The notes under the pieces: model-generated
The model's database searches: none
What the model was told of the DNA's origin: nothing
The model's input: the letters and a program-made list of their open reading frames with translations, nothing else
Part shown: positions 33,126-40,752 of the stretch, in pieces
How positions within the stretch are numbered: the stretch's first letter is position 1
How the letters are laid out: every line of letters starts with the position of its first letter
Assembly (NCBI GenBank): GCA_934438055.1
Contig: CAKSAY010000004.1
Span: 44,877-108,876, forward strand
Length of the DNA: 64,000 nucleotides
Reading direction: 5' to 3'
From: an uncultured Oscillospiraceae bacterium
Lineage (GTDB): Bacteria; Bacillota; Clostridia; Oscillospirales; Ruminococcaceae
Position numbers and translations under genes: made by a program

Positions 33126-33350
33126 AAAAAAAGCAGTAGAGATTGTCTTTGCTTTTTATACCTCCCCATCAACACTCTTTTTATTTGTGGAATGGGATGA
33201 GGTGATAAGAAAGTAAGATGTTTCATTCAGTTCTTGCAACGTTGATTGCATAGAGAAAAGGTCACAATAACTCAAATTGTCGTGACCATAAACTCTATTA
33301 ACATAAATGTAAGCAAAAACTAATGGGAAACGCCTCTACTGCTTTTTAGC
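33126..33350 (+). pseudogene. Toxin-like module 2, decayed tandem copy
   Basis: A second copy of the module. It keeps the closing stem (AAGCAGTAGAG 33131-33141 with CTCTACTGCTT 33334-33344), TTTGCTT/AAGCAAA, and the sequestered ribosome-binding site, where ACCTC and CCCAT pair with GAGGT and ATGGG; base changes relative to module 1 preserve pairing. It also keeps the hairpin GGTCAC...GTGACC (33260-33287). The frame is broken: ATG 33218 gives only MFHSVLATLIA before a stop, while the part matching module 1 (KVTITQIVVTINS) lies in another frame. No -10 box is seen where the antisense promoter should be. Bases 33351-33534 show nothing further. Confidence 0.6.
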
Positions 33351-33534
33351 AGGTATTTTGCAAAAGATGAAATAAAACCGGCTGCTGTTTGAAAGCCATG
33401 ATATAAACATAAAGGCTGCGGGATTATATGTAGAAACCCCGTTATAGCTGTGTGCATTGCATTAGAAACACAAAAAGAAGCGATTTTTGCGGCTAACTCT
33501 TTGCAGAAAGGCATATGGATTCACAAAATGGCGA

Positions 33535-33564
33535 CAAAAAAAGGACGCTTAATTTAAGCGTCCC
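33535..33564 (-). terminator. Terminator of rnpB
   Basis: On the minus strand GGACGCTT pairs with AAGCGTCC around a 5-base loop and is followed by a run of eight T residues. It lies just past the RNase P RNA 3' end. Confidence 0.9.
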
Positions 33565-33567
33565 TAA

Positions 33568-33896
33568 TGACCAGACCTATAAGCCGAGTTCTGTTTACGT
33601 GACAATCTATCTCGACAGCATGTTGCCATACTGCTCCAGCCATCCTTCGGGAGCGTCGAGCAAACGATAACCTCCCAGTCGATGTTGCATCAGATAGGGT
33701 TTACAAGTCAGCGCAGTCTCCTGCACTCCGGTGAGCTCTTACCTCGCCCTTTCATCCTTACCCTGTTTTCACAAGGCGGTATTCTTTCTGTTGCACTTTC
33801 CCTAGAGTCGCCTCCGCCTGCCGTTAGCAGGTATCTTGCTCTGTGATGCTCGGACTTTCCTCACCGCCTAATGCGGCGCTGCCACACAGTCTGCTC
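33568..33896 (-). ncRNA. rnpB: RNase P RNA (A-type)
   Basis: Catalytic RNA that trims tRNA 5' leaders. On the minus strand the conserved core is clear: GAGGAAAGTCCGAGCATC near the 5' end, GGGTAAGGATGAAAGGGCGAG and the ACAGAA motif early on, GTAAACCC in the specificity domain, and the 3' signature AACAGAACTCGGCTTATAGG. P1 forms from CAGACT and GGTCTG. At about 330 bases it fits an A-type RNA as found in Clostridia, rather than the Bacillus B-type. Ends are approximate. Confidence 0.95.
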
Positions 33897-33907
33897 ATAA
33901 TATATAT

Positions 33908-33936
33908 AGTATACCGCATAGAAGAAAGCCTGTCAA
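33908..33936 (-). promoter_or_regulatory. Promoter of rnpB
   Basis: On the minus strand TTGACA (33936-33931) and TATACT (33913-33908) with 17-base spacing. The -35 box overlaps the last codons of bofA. Confidence 0.88.
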
Positions 33937-34172
33937 ATTAAAAAGTGATTTAAAAGAACAGTCGCCGCAACACCGGGTATTCCTGTAAATATAGCGGTTA
34001 AAACGGTAAATAAATTCCATGACAAAAGCCCTGTGCTCATAAATCCCACGGCAAACATAGACGCAACTCCCGTAACACCTGTAAATAAAAAGCATTTGAG
34101 CACAGCCTGGTTTCTTTGATAAATAACAAATAGCAACAAGGTTATTATCGCAAGCACAATCCAAGCGAACAC
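33933..34172 (-). CDS. bofA: BofA-like pro-sigma-K processing inhibitor
   Basis: A 79-residue, almost wholly hydrophobic protein with about two helices (MFAWIVLAIITLLLFVIY and the C-terminal half) and the typical BofA ending GIPGVAATVLLNHFL. In Bacillus, BofA holds the SpoIVFB protease inactive in the outer forespore membrane until a signal arrives. The start is GTG after AAGGAGAG. It follows a YaaL-like gene by 32 bases, matching the conserved yaaL-bofA order. Confidence 0.85.
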   Translation of the reverse strand: MFAWIVLAIITLLLFVIYQRNQAVLKCFLFTGVTGVASMFAVGFMSTGLLSWNLFTVLTAIFTGIPGVAATVLLNHFLI

Positions 34173-34204
34173 TGTAATCTCTCCTTAATTTGTGAAATAG
34201 TGGC

Positions 34205-34588
34205 TTATGCGTAGTCGGTGGTTAAGCTAGAGGAGACGCATCCTAATGGAAGACTTTGATGCATAGAATCCCCCTCTTTCCTTTCCGACTGCACAATAAA
34301 CGGGCAGCATAAACCTCTCTGTCTTGCCTGTTTGATGAGATAATTATATTTAACCTCTAATGATTCAATCTGATAGATGCAGGATTCAATCAAATCGCGA
34401 TGGCTCAACAAATCAAAGGCCACACGCGCCTGCAAGAGCTCCTCCTGCACTTCCTGAATATCTTGTATCAATCTATCTTCTTCTGTCAAAGTCTCACGCT
34501 TCATAAAAGGAAGCGCATTCCAGCTCTCTTTCAGCTTTTGAATCTTCACGTTCATGTCAATTTTTTTTATTTTTTCTAGAATTTTCAT
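34205..34588 (-). CDS. YaaL/DUF2508-like protein with C-terminal extension
   Basis: A 127-residue soluble, helical protein. The middle, LTEEDRLIQDIQEVQEELLQARVAFDLLSHRDLIESCIYQIESLEVKYNYLIKQA when joined, has the DUF2508 pattern. Function of the family is unknown, but its genes commonly lie between recR and bofA. YaaL proteins are usually 70-85 residues; this one has an added N-terminal basic segment and a Cys-containing tail (GLCCPFIVQSERKEGDSMH). ATG 34588 has GAGGTG 6 bases upstream. recR is not present nearby. Confidence 0.75.
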   Translation of the reverse strand: MKILEKIKKIDMNVKIQKLKESWNALPFMKRETLTEEDRLIQDIQEVQEELLQARVAFDLLSHRDLIESCIYQIESLEVKYNYLIKQARQRGLCCPFIVQSERKEGDSMHQSLPLGCVSSSLTTDYA

Positions 34589-34956
34589 ATACAGCACCTC
34601 ATCCCTCTATACTTATATGAGATTAGTGTGGACAAATATTCCAATTGTATACCCATCCTAGTAAATTTTGTAATTTTTATAGAGATGATATATCGAACGA
34701 TAATTTTACTGCTTCTACAAACAATTTGTTGTTTTGCACTATCAACTGTGGTATAATAAATCGCAAAGCAACTATTATATTGTTCTAAACACGTCCTCTT
34801 CTTGCCGCTGAAATAGCCGGCCAAAAAAGATGTGCTATATGAATTATAGCGCCTCATTTTTATGATATAATAGCATAATACAATGATTAGGACAAAAACT
34901 ACTAAGCTTTCTATGATAAAAAAGACTTGCTGTTGCAGAAGAAAGGAATGATTTTA
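34589..34956. other. Intergenic region between yaaL and the rhomboid-like gene
   Basis: An AT-rich gap of about 370 bases between divergent genes. One plus-strand promoter is plausible (TTGTTT 34729-34734, 17 bases, TATAAT 34752-34757). A further TATAAT at 34866-34871 lacks a good -35. No RNA gene or open frame could be supported. Confidence 0.45.
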
Positions 34957-35628
34957 TTGACATGGCTCGATAAACTGGAAAGAAAAATAGGGAAATTCAA
35001 AATTCCAAATCTCATGCTCTATATTGTAATTGGAAATTTGATGGTCTATATTTTTGATATTCTCTTTTTGGCAAAGGGGATGCAGTCATTTGATGGATAT
35101 TTAGCGTTCATTCCCTCCCTCATCGCCAATGGGCAAATCTGGAGAGTGCTCACCTTTGTTTTGGTTCCGCCATCAACCTCTCCCGTTTTGTTGCTCTTCA
35201 CGCTCTATTTTTATTATTTTATCGGAACAAGTCTTGAATCTGCTTGGGGGTCGTTTCGTTTTACATTTTACTATGTAGTTGGAATGATAGGGAGTATTAT
35301 TGCCGGCTTAATCACGGGCTATGCCACTGCATTCTATCTAAACATGTCTTTGTTCTTTGCTTTTGCAGTGCTCTATCCCAATCAAAAAGTATTGCTTTTC
35401 TTCTTTATTCCCATTAAAATTAAATATCTCGGCCTTATTGATGCTGCCTTTTTTGTCTACTCCATTTTCACGGCACCATTTTTTGGAAAAATTGCGGCTA
35501 TCATGGCCATAGTCAACTTTTTAATCTTCTTTGGTCCTTCCTTTGTTTCCACTCTGCGAATGCAAATCAAACAAAAAAAGGCGCGGATGGATTTTCAAAA
35601 AAAGATGAATCAATCCTGGCGCCATTAA
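34957..35628 (+). CDS. Rhomboid-fold membrane protein, probably inactive
   Basis: A 223-residue protein with about six transmembrane helices. It has rhomboid-like features: ANGQIWRVLTFVLVPPS after the first helix, TSLESAWGSFRFTFYYVVGMIGSIIAG, and a following NMSLFFAFAVLYPN. The catalytic pair is missing: there is no GxSG serine motif, and the only histidine is the last residue. It is therefore likely a pseudoprotease of the rhomboid clan with a binding or assembly role. TTG 34957 is favoured by AGAAAGG 10 bases upstream; an upstream ATG at 34948 is too close to that site. Confidence 0.7.
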   Translation: MTWLDKLERKIGKFKIPNLMLYIVIGNLMVYIFDILFLAKGMQSFDGYLAFIPSLIANGQIWRVLTFVLVPPSTSPVLLLFTLYFYYFIGTSLESAWGSFRFTFYYVVGMIGSIIAGLITGYATAFYLNMSLFFAFAVLYPNQKVLLFFFIPIKIKYLGLIDAAFFVYSIFTAPFFGKIAAIMAIVNFLIFFGPSFVSTLRMQIKQKKARMDFQKKMNQSWRH

Positions 35629-35688
35629 TATTCATTCAGGTCCATCCCCTGTGGCTTTCGCCGTATTGAAAGCATCTTTCCGGAATTG

Positions 35689-37494
35689 TCAAGAGGATGA
35701 TTCCGATTGTGTTGTATTTCCTTTATTTATATACGTTAGATACTGCTCATAATACTGACTGAGCATGCAATTGTATTCTAAACTCCGCAAGATCTCCCGG
35801 CGATAACGGTGATGATCGAAGTTCTCGCTTTCAATTAGCATGAGGGTATATACAGCGATGTTGGAACAATGATCAGCAATCTGCTCAAGATTGGAAAGAA
35901 TCTCTAAATAAAGCAAACCCGCCTGCATTCCACAAAGGTTTGCTCGAAGCCGTTGCACATGCCGAGCCTTTAACACATCGTCCAGAATGTCGATGGTTGT
36001 TTCCAAAGGTTCGGCTTTTTTGGCAAGCGTCGTATCCTTCTGTTGAGAGGAGAGAAAGCAAATGTCTAGCATCTCCTCAATAGCGTGATAGATTTTTTCC
36101 AAATCTTCCTTTGCTTCTTGAGAAAATCGAATTTTTTTATCTTTTATTTCAGTCATCACATCCAACAATCGAATCGAGCAGTCTCCAATTCTCTCAAATT
36201 CAGGCATAACATGATATAAAAACGTCATCTGCTTGCTGTCTGTCGTAGACAATGGCACATCATTTAAATGAATCAAATATTGCCCCAATCTCCCCTCCAT
36301 ATGATCAATTTGGGACTCTCTCTCAATCATTTTTTTCGCCTTTTTGGAGGAATAATCATCAAACATCTTCATACTATTGCGCACGTTCTTAATCGACAGT
36401 TTAGCTATCGAAAAAAGGTGAGATGTCGCCTGAGAAAGTGCGATAGATGGAATAGCAAGAAATCTCTCGTCCAACTCCGGGGGCTGATCGTCTTCATCAT
36501 CTTCCTTCTTTTCACGAATGGTGAAGACGGCAAATCTCTCCAAAACACCTGCAAACGGAAGAAGAATAAGCGTAGTGACCACATTGAATATGGTATGAAA
36601 ATTCGCAATCATCCCGCTGTCCACCGGCTGATTCCAAATCGATCCAAACATCCCAAATGCATGAAGCACAGCCATAATCACCATAAAAAGTGCAGTGCCA
36701 ATCACATTAAAATAAACATGCACCGCAGCGGTTCGTTTTGCATTTTTGCTTGTGCCAATGCTCGAAAGAACCGAGGTAACACAGGTGCCGATGTTTTGTC
36801 CTAAAATGATAGGATAGGCGGCGGAAAAGGTCAATGCTCCTGTGGCACTCAAAGCCTGCAGCATGCCCACCGAAGCAGACGAACTCTGAATAATAGCCGT
36901 CACAATCATACCCGCCAGAATGCCTAGAGCAGGATATTGTGAAAATTCCTGCAAAAGGCTCAAAAAGACTTCTGAATCAGCAAGAGGCTTTACAGCATCA
37001 GCCATCATAAGCATACCGGTAAAAAGAATCGAGAACCCCATACCAATCTGCCCAACAATTTGTTTGTTGTTGCTCTTTGATGCCATAATGAAAACAATAG
37101 ACACAATCGCCATCAAAGGCGCAAGATGTGAAGGGCTTAGTAGCTTGAGCGCCGGCCCGACTGCACTTGTGTCAAGATCAATCAGCCGCGTAATTTGGCC
37201 TGTAATCGTTGTGCCAATATTTGCGCCCATCATGATGCCTATTGCTTGGCGCAATTTCAGCAAACCGGAATTGACCAGCCCCACCACGAGCACAGTAGTG
37301 GCTGAAGAACTCTGGATCATAGCTGTAACAATAAACCCGAGCAGGACACCTTTAAATATATTACTGGTAAACCTCTCTAAAATCCGCTCAAGTGCCCCCC
37401 CTGAAACGCGTTCTAATCCTGCGCTCATTTCATGCATGCCAAATAAAAATAATGCCAGTCCGCCAAATGCTGCAATGAGGTCGAAAAAATCCAT
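35689..37494 (-). CDS. Na/Pi cotransporter family protein with PhoU domain
   Basis: A 601-residue NptA-type protein. The membrane half has the two inverted repeats with the conserved QSSSATTVLVVGLVNSGLL and QSSSASVGMLQALSATG. It begins FGGLALFLFGMHEMSAGLERVSG. The last 230 residues are helical and PhoU-like (EGRLGQYLIHLNDVPLSTTDSKQ). The family takes up phosphate with sodium, and some members export or regulate. ATG 37494 is chosen because GGAGGAGAAGTC precedes it. It follows rnr with a 55-base gap. Confidence 0.92.
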   Translation of the reverse strand: MDFFDLIAAFGGLALFLFGMHEMSAGLERVSGGALERILERFTSNIFKGVLLGFIVTAMIQSSSATTVLVVGLVNSGLLKLRQAIGIMMGANIGTTITGQITRLIDLDTSAVGPALKLLSPSHLAPLMAIVSIVFIMASKSNNKQIVGQIGMGFSILFTGMLMMADAVKPLADSEVFLSLLQEFSQYPALGILAGMIVTAIIQSSSASVGMLQALSATGALTFSAAYPIILGQNIGTCVTSVLSSIGTSKNAKRTAAVHVYFNVIGTALFMVIMAVLHAFGMFGSIWNQPVDSGMIANFHTIFNVVTTLILLPFAGVLERFAVFTIREKKEDDEDDQPPELDERFLAIPSIALSQATSHLFSIAKLSIKNVRNSMKMFDDYSSKKAKKMIERESQIDHMEGRLGQYLIHLNDVPLSTTDSKQMTFLYHVMPEFERIGDCSIRLLDVMTEIKDKKIRFSQEAKEDLEKIYHAIEEMLDICFLSSQQKDTTLAKKAEPLETTIDILDDVLKARHVQRLRANLCGMQAGLLYLEILSNLEQIADHCSNIAVYTLMLIESENFDHHRYRREILRSLEYNCMLSQYYEQYLTYINKGNTTQSESSS

Positions 37495-37549
37495 GACTTC
37501 TCCTCCGTCAACCAATCATTGCAGTTATTCTTCTACCTTTTTGCCCTTT

Positions 37550-39673
37550 CTATTCTTCAGCATCTTCTGGCGTAACAATCGTAAAGTCAACGTTGCCGGA
37601 GTTTACATCTGCCGCGGTGCATAATACACAAACTTTCTGGCCAACCTGATAGCTATGCCCATTGAGCGGGTTGCGCAGCTTTGAAAATCCATCATACTCA
37701 TATTCCCCGTCCAAAGACAGCGTCTTGACATAACCCTCCACTGTATTGGGCAGTATAATATACATACCCCGTCCTAAAACAGAGGTGATGACCCCCTCAA
37801 AGGTCTCCCCAACATGACTTTTCATATATTCCGCCTTATAGCAATCTTCACAGGAACGTTCAATCTTCACAGCATTGTTTTCCATTTCAGAAGATTGTAC
37901 AGCAGCCTTAGCAACAAGGCCTTTATATCGCTTCTGCACCTGTTGAATCTCATCCGTATTAGATAAATAATCAGACAAAATTCGATGAATCATAAGATCA
38001 GGATAACGACGGATAGGAGATGTGAAATGTGCATAATTCTCCAATGCAAGCCCATAGTGACCAACCGGGTCCTCGCTATATCGTGCTTTGGCCATAGAAC
38101 GAAGAACCTGCGTGTTGATTAGTTGAAAAAGCGAAGTTCCTCTAGATCTCTCAAGAATCTCAGCCATCACAGAGGGCTTCATTTTGGGTTCGACGCCCCT
38201 TGAGGGCAACCCAAGACGTTCGAGAATTTCTTTTAAAGAAGCGACCTTTTCAGCAGAGGGCTGTTCATGAATACGATATACAAAAGGTAGCTTCTCTCTC
38301 TTGGCTAAAGTTGCCGCTGCTTCATTAGCCAAAAGCATAAATTCCTCAATCATACCCTCAGAGATTCCGGTAATATGCGGACGGATATCTACAGCTCTGT
38401 CCTGATCATCTAAAATAATTTCGCTTTCTGTTGTTTCAAGCTGCGGTGCTCCGCGGGAAACTTTGTTTTGCTTTAAAATTTTATATAACTCATACATTGT
38501 GTGAATGCAAGGCAAAACCTCACGATATTTCTCGTACAGTTCTTCCGTCGCCTCATTTTCTAAGATAGCATTAATCTCTTTGTAAACGCCTTTCACTCTT
38601 GAACGTATGACAGACTTTACAAAAGAAAAATCAACCATTTTTCCCTGTTTGTCTAAACGAATGAGCGCTGAAAACGCCAAACGCTCCTCTTGCGGGTTCA
38701 AAGAGCAAATTCCATTCGACAAAGCCTCAGGAAGCATGGGAACAACCTTATTGGCATAGTAGATGCTTGTCCCTCTGGCAAACGCCTCTTGATCCAAAGC
38801 AGAATCTTGCCGAACATAGTGTGAAACATCTGCAATATGCACACCTACATCAAAACCGTCGGAGTGCCTTTTAACAGAAACCGCGTCGTCTAAATCCTTA
38901 GATTTTGCACTGTCAATGGTGAAAATAGGTAGGTGGGTTAAATCCACTCTGTTTTGTCGCTCTTTCTCAAAACCCTGCAAAGCAAGCGTTTGCGCTTGCC
39001 TAACAACTTCCTCAGGGAATTCCAGTCGCGCTCCGTTGGCATCTAAAATAGCCTGCGAACAAGCAACAGCCGTCTGTGCATCCCCATAAGCACTGATCAA
39101 TTCGCAAATGTGCTCACTATGGCGATTGCCCCTAACAACCACTTTGGCAATAATCTTTTCACCGGGATGCGCGTTGTGAACGCTCTCCTTTTTTAAACAA
39201 AGGCGATCTTTGGTCAGGCCATCTGGTTGAACAAAAAAGCGCCCGTTATCCTCCAAAAGAACTCCTGTAAACTGCGCATTTCCATAACCAAAGAACGAAA
39301 CTACCATTCCTTCTTCGCTCTCTCCCAGCTGCGCAATTGGCTGGAGAAAAACCATGTCGCCCAGCAAGGCGCCCTTTGTAAAACGTCCCGGAACAAAAAT
39401 TCTCTCCTCATCAGAGAGACGAATAGCAAAACAAAACTTTTGGCTGCAACGAACAATCCGTGCAGGATATAGCCCCAATGCGCCGGGCTGATAACACCTG
39501 CCTTTATGCCAAAGAGCACTGCCATCTTCAATTAAAACATTTAGTTCTTTCAAAAGATCGTTCTTATTCCGCCCTAATCGCAAAGCAAGCGAACGCAGCG
39601 CCTCCATAGTTAGTCCACTTTTATTAGCCTTTTCTAACGCCTTAAGAATATCCTCTTGCATATTTTCTTTCAT
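37550..39673 (-). CDS. rnr: Ribonuclease R
   Basis: A processive 3'-5' exoribonuclease that degrades structured RNA, helps tmRNA-directed decay and matures rRNA. The 707-residue protein has an N-terminal helix-turn-helix (about 1-60), OB cold-shock domains, and the RNB catalytic domain with the metal motif FTIDSAKSKDLDDAVS near 250-265. GISEGMIEEFMLLANEAAA and FTSPIRRYPDLMIHRIL lie further on, followed by a C-terminal S1 domain (GETFEGVITSVLGRGMYIIL). It lacks the long lysine-rich tail of E. coli RNase R. GGAGTGAAAC precedes ATG. secG lies upstream, as in Bacillus, but no smpB or ssrA follows here. Confidence 0.96.
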   Translation of the reverse strand: MKENMQEDILKALEKANKSGLTMEALRSLALRLGRNKNDLLKELNVLIEDGSALWHKGRCYQPGALGLYPARIVRCSQKFCFAIRLSDEERIFVPGRFTKGALLGDMVFLQPIAQLGESEEGMVVSFFGYGNAQFTGVLLEDNGRFFVQPDGLTKDRLCLKKESVHNAHPGEKIIAKVVVRGNRHSEHICELISAYGDAQTAVACSQAILDANGARLEFPEEVVRQAQTLALQGFEKERQNRVDLTHLPIFTIDSAKSKDLDDAVSVKRHSDGFDVGVHIADVSHYVRQDSALDQEAFARGTSIYYANKVVPMLPEALSNGICSLNPQEERLAFSALIRLDKQGKMVDFSFVKSVIRSRVKGVYKEINAILENEATEELYEKYREVLPCIHTMYELYKILKQNKVSRGAPQLETTESEIILDDQDRAVDIRPHITGISEGMIEEFMLLANEAAATLAKREKLPFVYRIHEQPSAEKVASLKEILERLGLPSRGVEPKMKPSVMAEILERSRGTSLFQLINTQVLRSMAKARYSEDPVGHYGLALENYAHFTSPIRRYPDLMIHRILSDYLSNTDEIQQVQKRYKGLVAKAAVQSSEMENNAVKIERSCEDCYKAEYMKSHVGETFEGVITSVLGRGMYIILPNTVEGYVKTLSLDGEYEYDGFSKLRNPLNGHSYQVGQKVCVLCTAADVNSGNVDFTIVTPEDAEE

Positions 39674-40102
39674 GTTTCACTCCAAATTATATTTTAAAAT
39701 TTATGCCCTAAAGAGACAACCTATCAAGCCATATTATAATGAAAAATATTGCTTCTAAAGGGGGCTTTTTTCATCTTGACAGAGCATAGTCTTCCTATAA
39801 ACTTATTTTATAATAAATTTTATCATCCAAAAAAGAAATCGTCAAGCGATTCAAAAGTCAAATATTCCAAACAACATAGCGCAGCTATGTTAAAACACCT
39901 ATCAGTGTTATTAAAAATGCTCTTGCACGCAGCCCGGATGCCCCCTGCATTTTGAATTCTCAAAAAACACGCCCTTTTGCAAAAAATAATGCATATTGTT
40001 TTGCGCACATAAGGCAAAGCATATAAAACAACGCTGACAAGCTGCGCTTTCATGTTATCGTAATGCGCAATAATAGATGTGAATTTCACAAATCAATGCC
40101 AT
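39674..40102. other. Non-coding gap between secG and rnr
   Basis: A 430-base gap. A TATAAT box on the minus strand (39734-39739) could serve rnr but lacks a good -35. No ssrA, riboswitch or believable gene is seen; minus- and plus-strand frames of 60-90 codons lack ribosome-binding sites and look random. Confidence 0.45.
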
Positions 40103-40140
40103 AAAAAACGCCCTGTACCATAAACAGCACGGGGCGTTCA
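40103..40140 (-). terminator. Terminator of secG
   Basis: On the minus strand AACGCCC pairs with GGGCGTT, with further pairing inside, followed by a T-run. It lies 10 bases past the secG stop. Confidence 0.75.
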
Positions 40141-40148
40141 TCTAAAGT

Positions 40149-40403
40149 CTAAGATAAAAAGATAGCGGCCGCATTAGCAGCAATAGTCAACAAAAAGAAA
40201 ACAATAGCAAGAATTTTGGTAAACTTTTTAAGTTTTGCTTCTCTCGTACGACCCTCGTTGTGATTCAAATAAGATTCACTGCTTCCACCTTGAATAGCAC
40301 CTGATAGACCATTTTGCTTACCCTCTTGCAAGAGGACAATCACTATCAGCAAAAGCCCTGAAATAATCAGCATAACGCCGCCAATAATCTCCCAAATTGT
40401 CAT
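40149..40403 (-). CDS. secG: Preprotein translocase subunit SecG
   Basis: An 84-residue inner component of the SecYEG channel with two membrane helices (WEIIGGVMLIISGLLLIVIVLL at the start and ILAIVFFLLTIAANAAAIFL at the end). They are joined by the conserved cytoplasmic loop QEGKQNGLSGAIQGG. Length and loop are typical. ATG follows GGAGAATGTTTT. It lies upstream of rnr with its own terminator. Confidence 0.95.
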   Translation of the reverse strand: MTIWEIIGGVMLIISGLLLIVIVLLQEGKQNGLSGAIQGGSSESYLNHNEGRTREAKLKKFTKILAIVFFLLTIAANAAAIFLS

Positions 40404-40752
40404 AAAACATTCTCCATTCCGCCATTAATCGGCAAATTTGATTTCACAGGATCAAAACTATCGTTTTGCCTTATTCACATAATTTATCTTATATATAGTA
40501 ACACAAAACTCGTTATATCGCAAGGGTGTTTAAAAAATTTTCATTATCTATTTCATTCTCTTAGAATAAATCAAAACAATAGCGGTATAATAATATCTGT
40601 GCTCCAAGTCTTGCTTTCCGGCGTTTGCACAAGACTTGCGAGAACAGCCGTCCGAACAACAAGGACGGTTACATATAACAGAATTTTACAGAAAGCCTTT
40701 ATGCAAACGCACAAAAGAAAACCACAATTAAGCTAGATGATAACGCACTAGA
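40404..40752. other. Gap between parC and secG with two hairpins
   Basis: A 349-base gap containing CAAGTCTTG/CAAGACTTG (40605-40613 and 40630-40638) and CCGTCC/GGACGG (40648-40653 and 40663-40668). A perfect TATAAT at 40586-40591 lies just upstream on the plus strand, but its -35 (AGAATA) is weak. There is no T-run, so these are not simple terminators. A small structured RNA is possible but unproven. Confidence 0.4.

Noticed and set aside
31635..33350. CRISPR array or phage remnant in the repeat-rich island
   Set aside because: Repeats are short, palindromic and unevenly spaced, and no cas, integrase or phage structural gene is near.
36268..36804. 178-codon frame opposite the Na/Pi transporter gene
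   Set aside because: Antisense shadow of a well-supported gene, with no recognisable domain.
39823..40089. 88-codon minus-strand frame between secG and rnr
   Set aside because: GTG start without a ribosome-binding site, irregular composition, and no resemblance to known proteins; treated as non-coding.
39674..40148. tmRNA (ssrA) expected near rnr
   Set aside because: No tRNA-like ends or tag-peptide frame could be seen in the gap.
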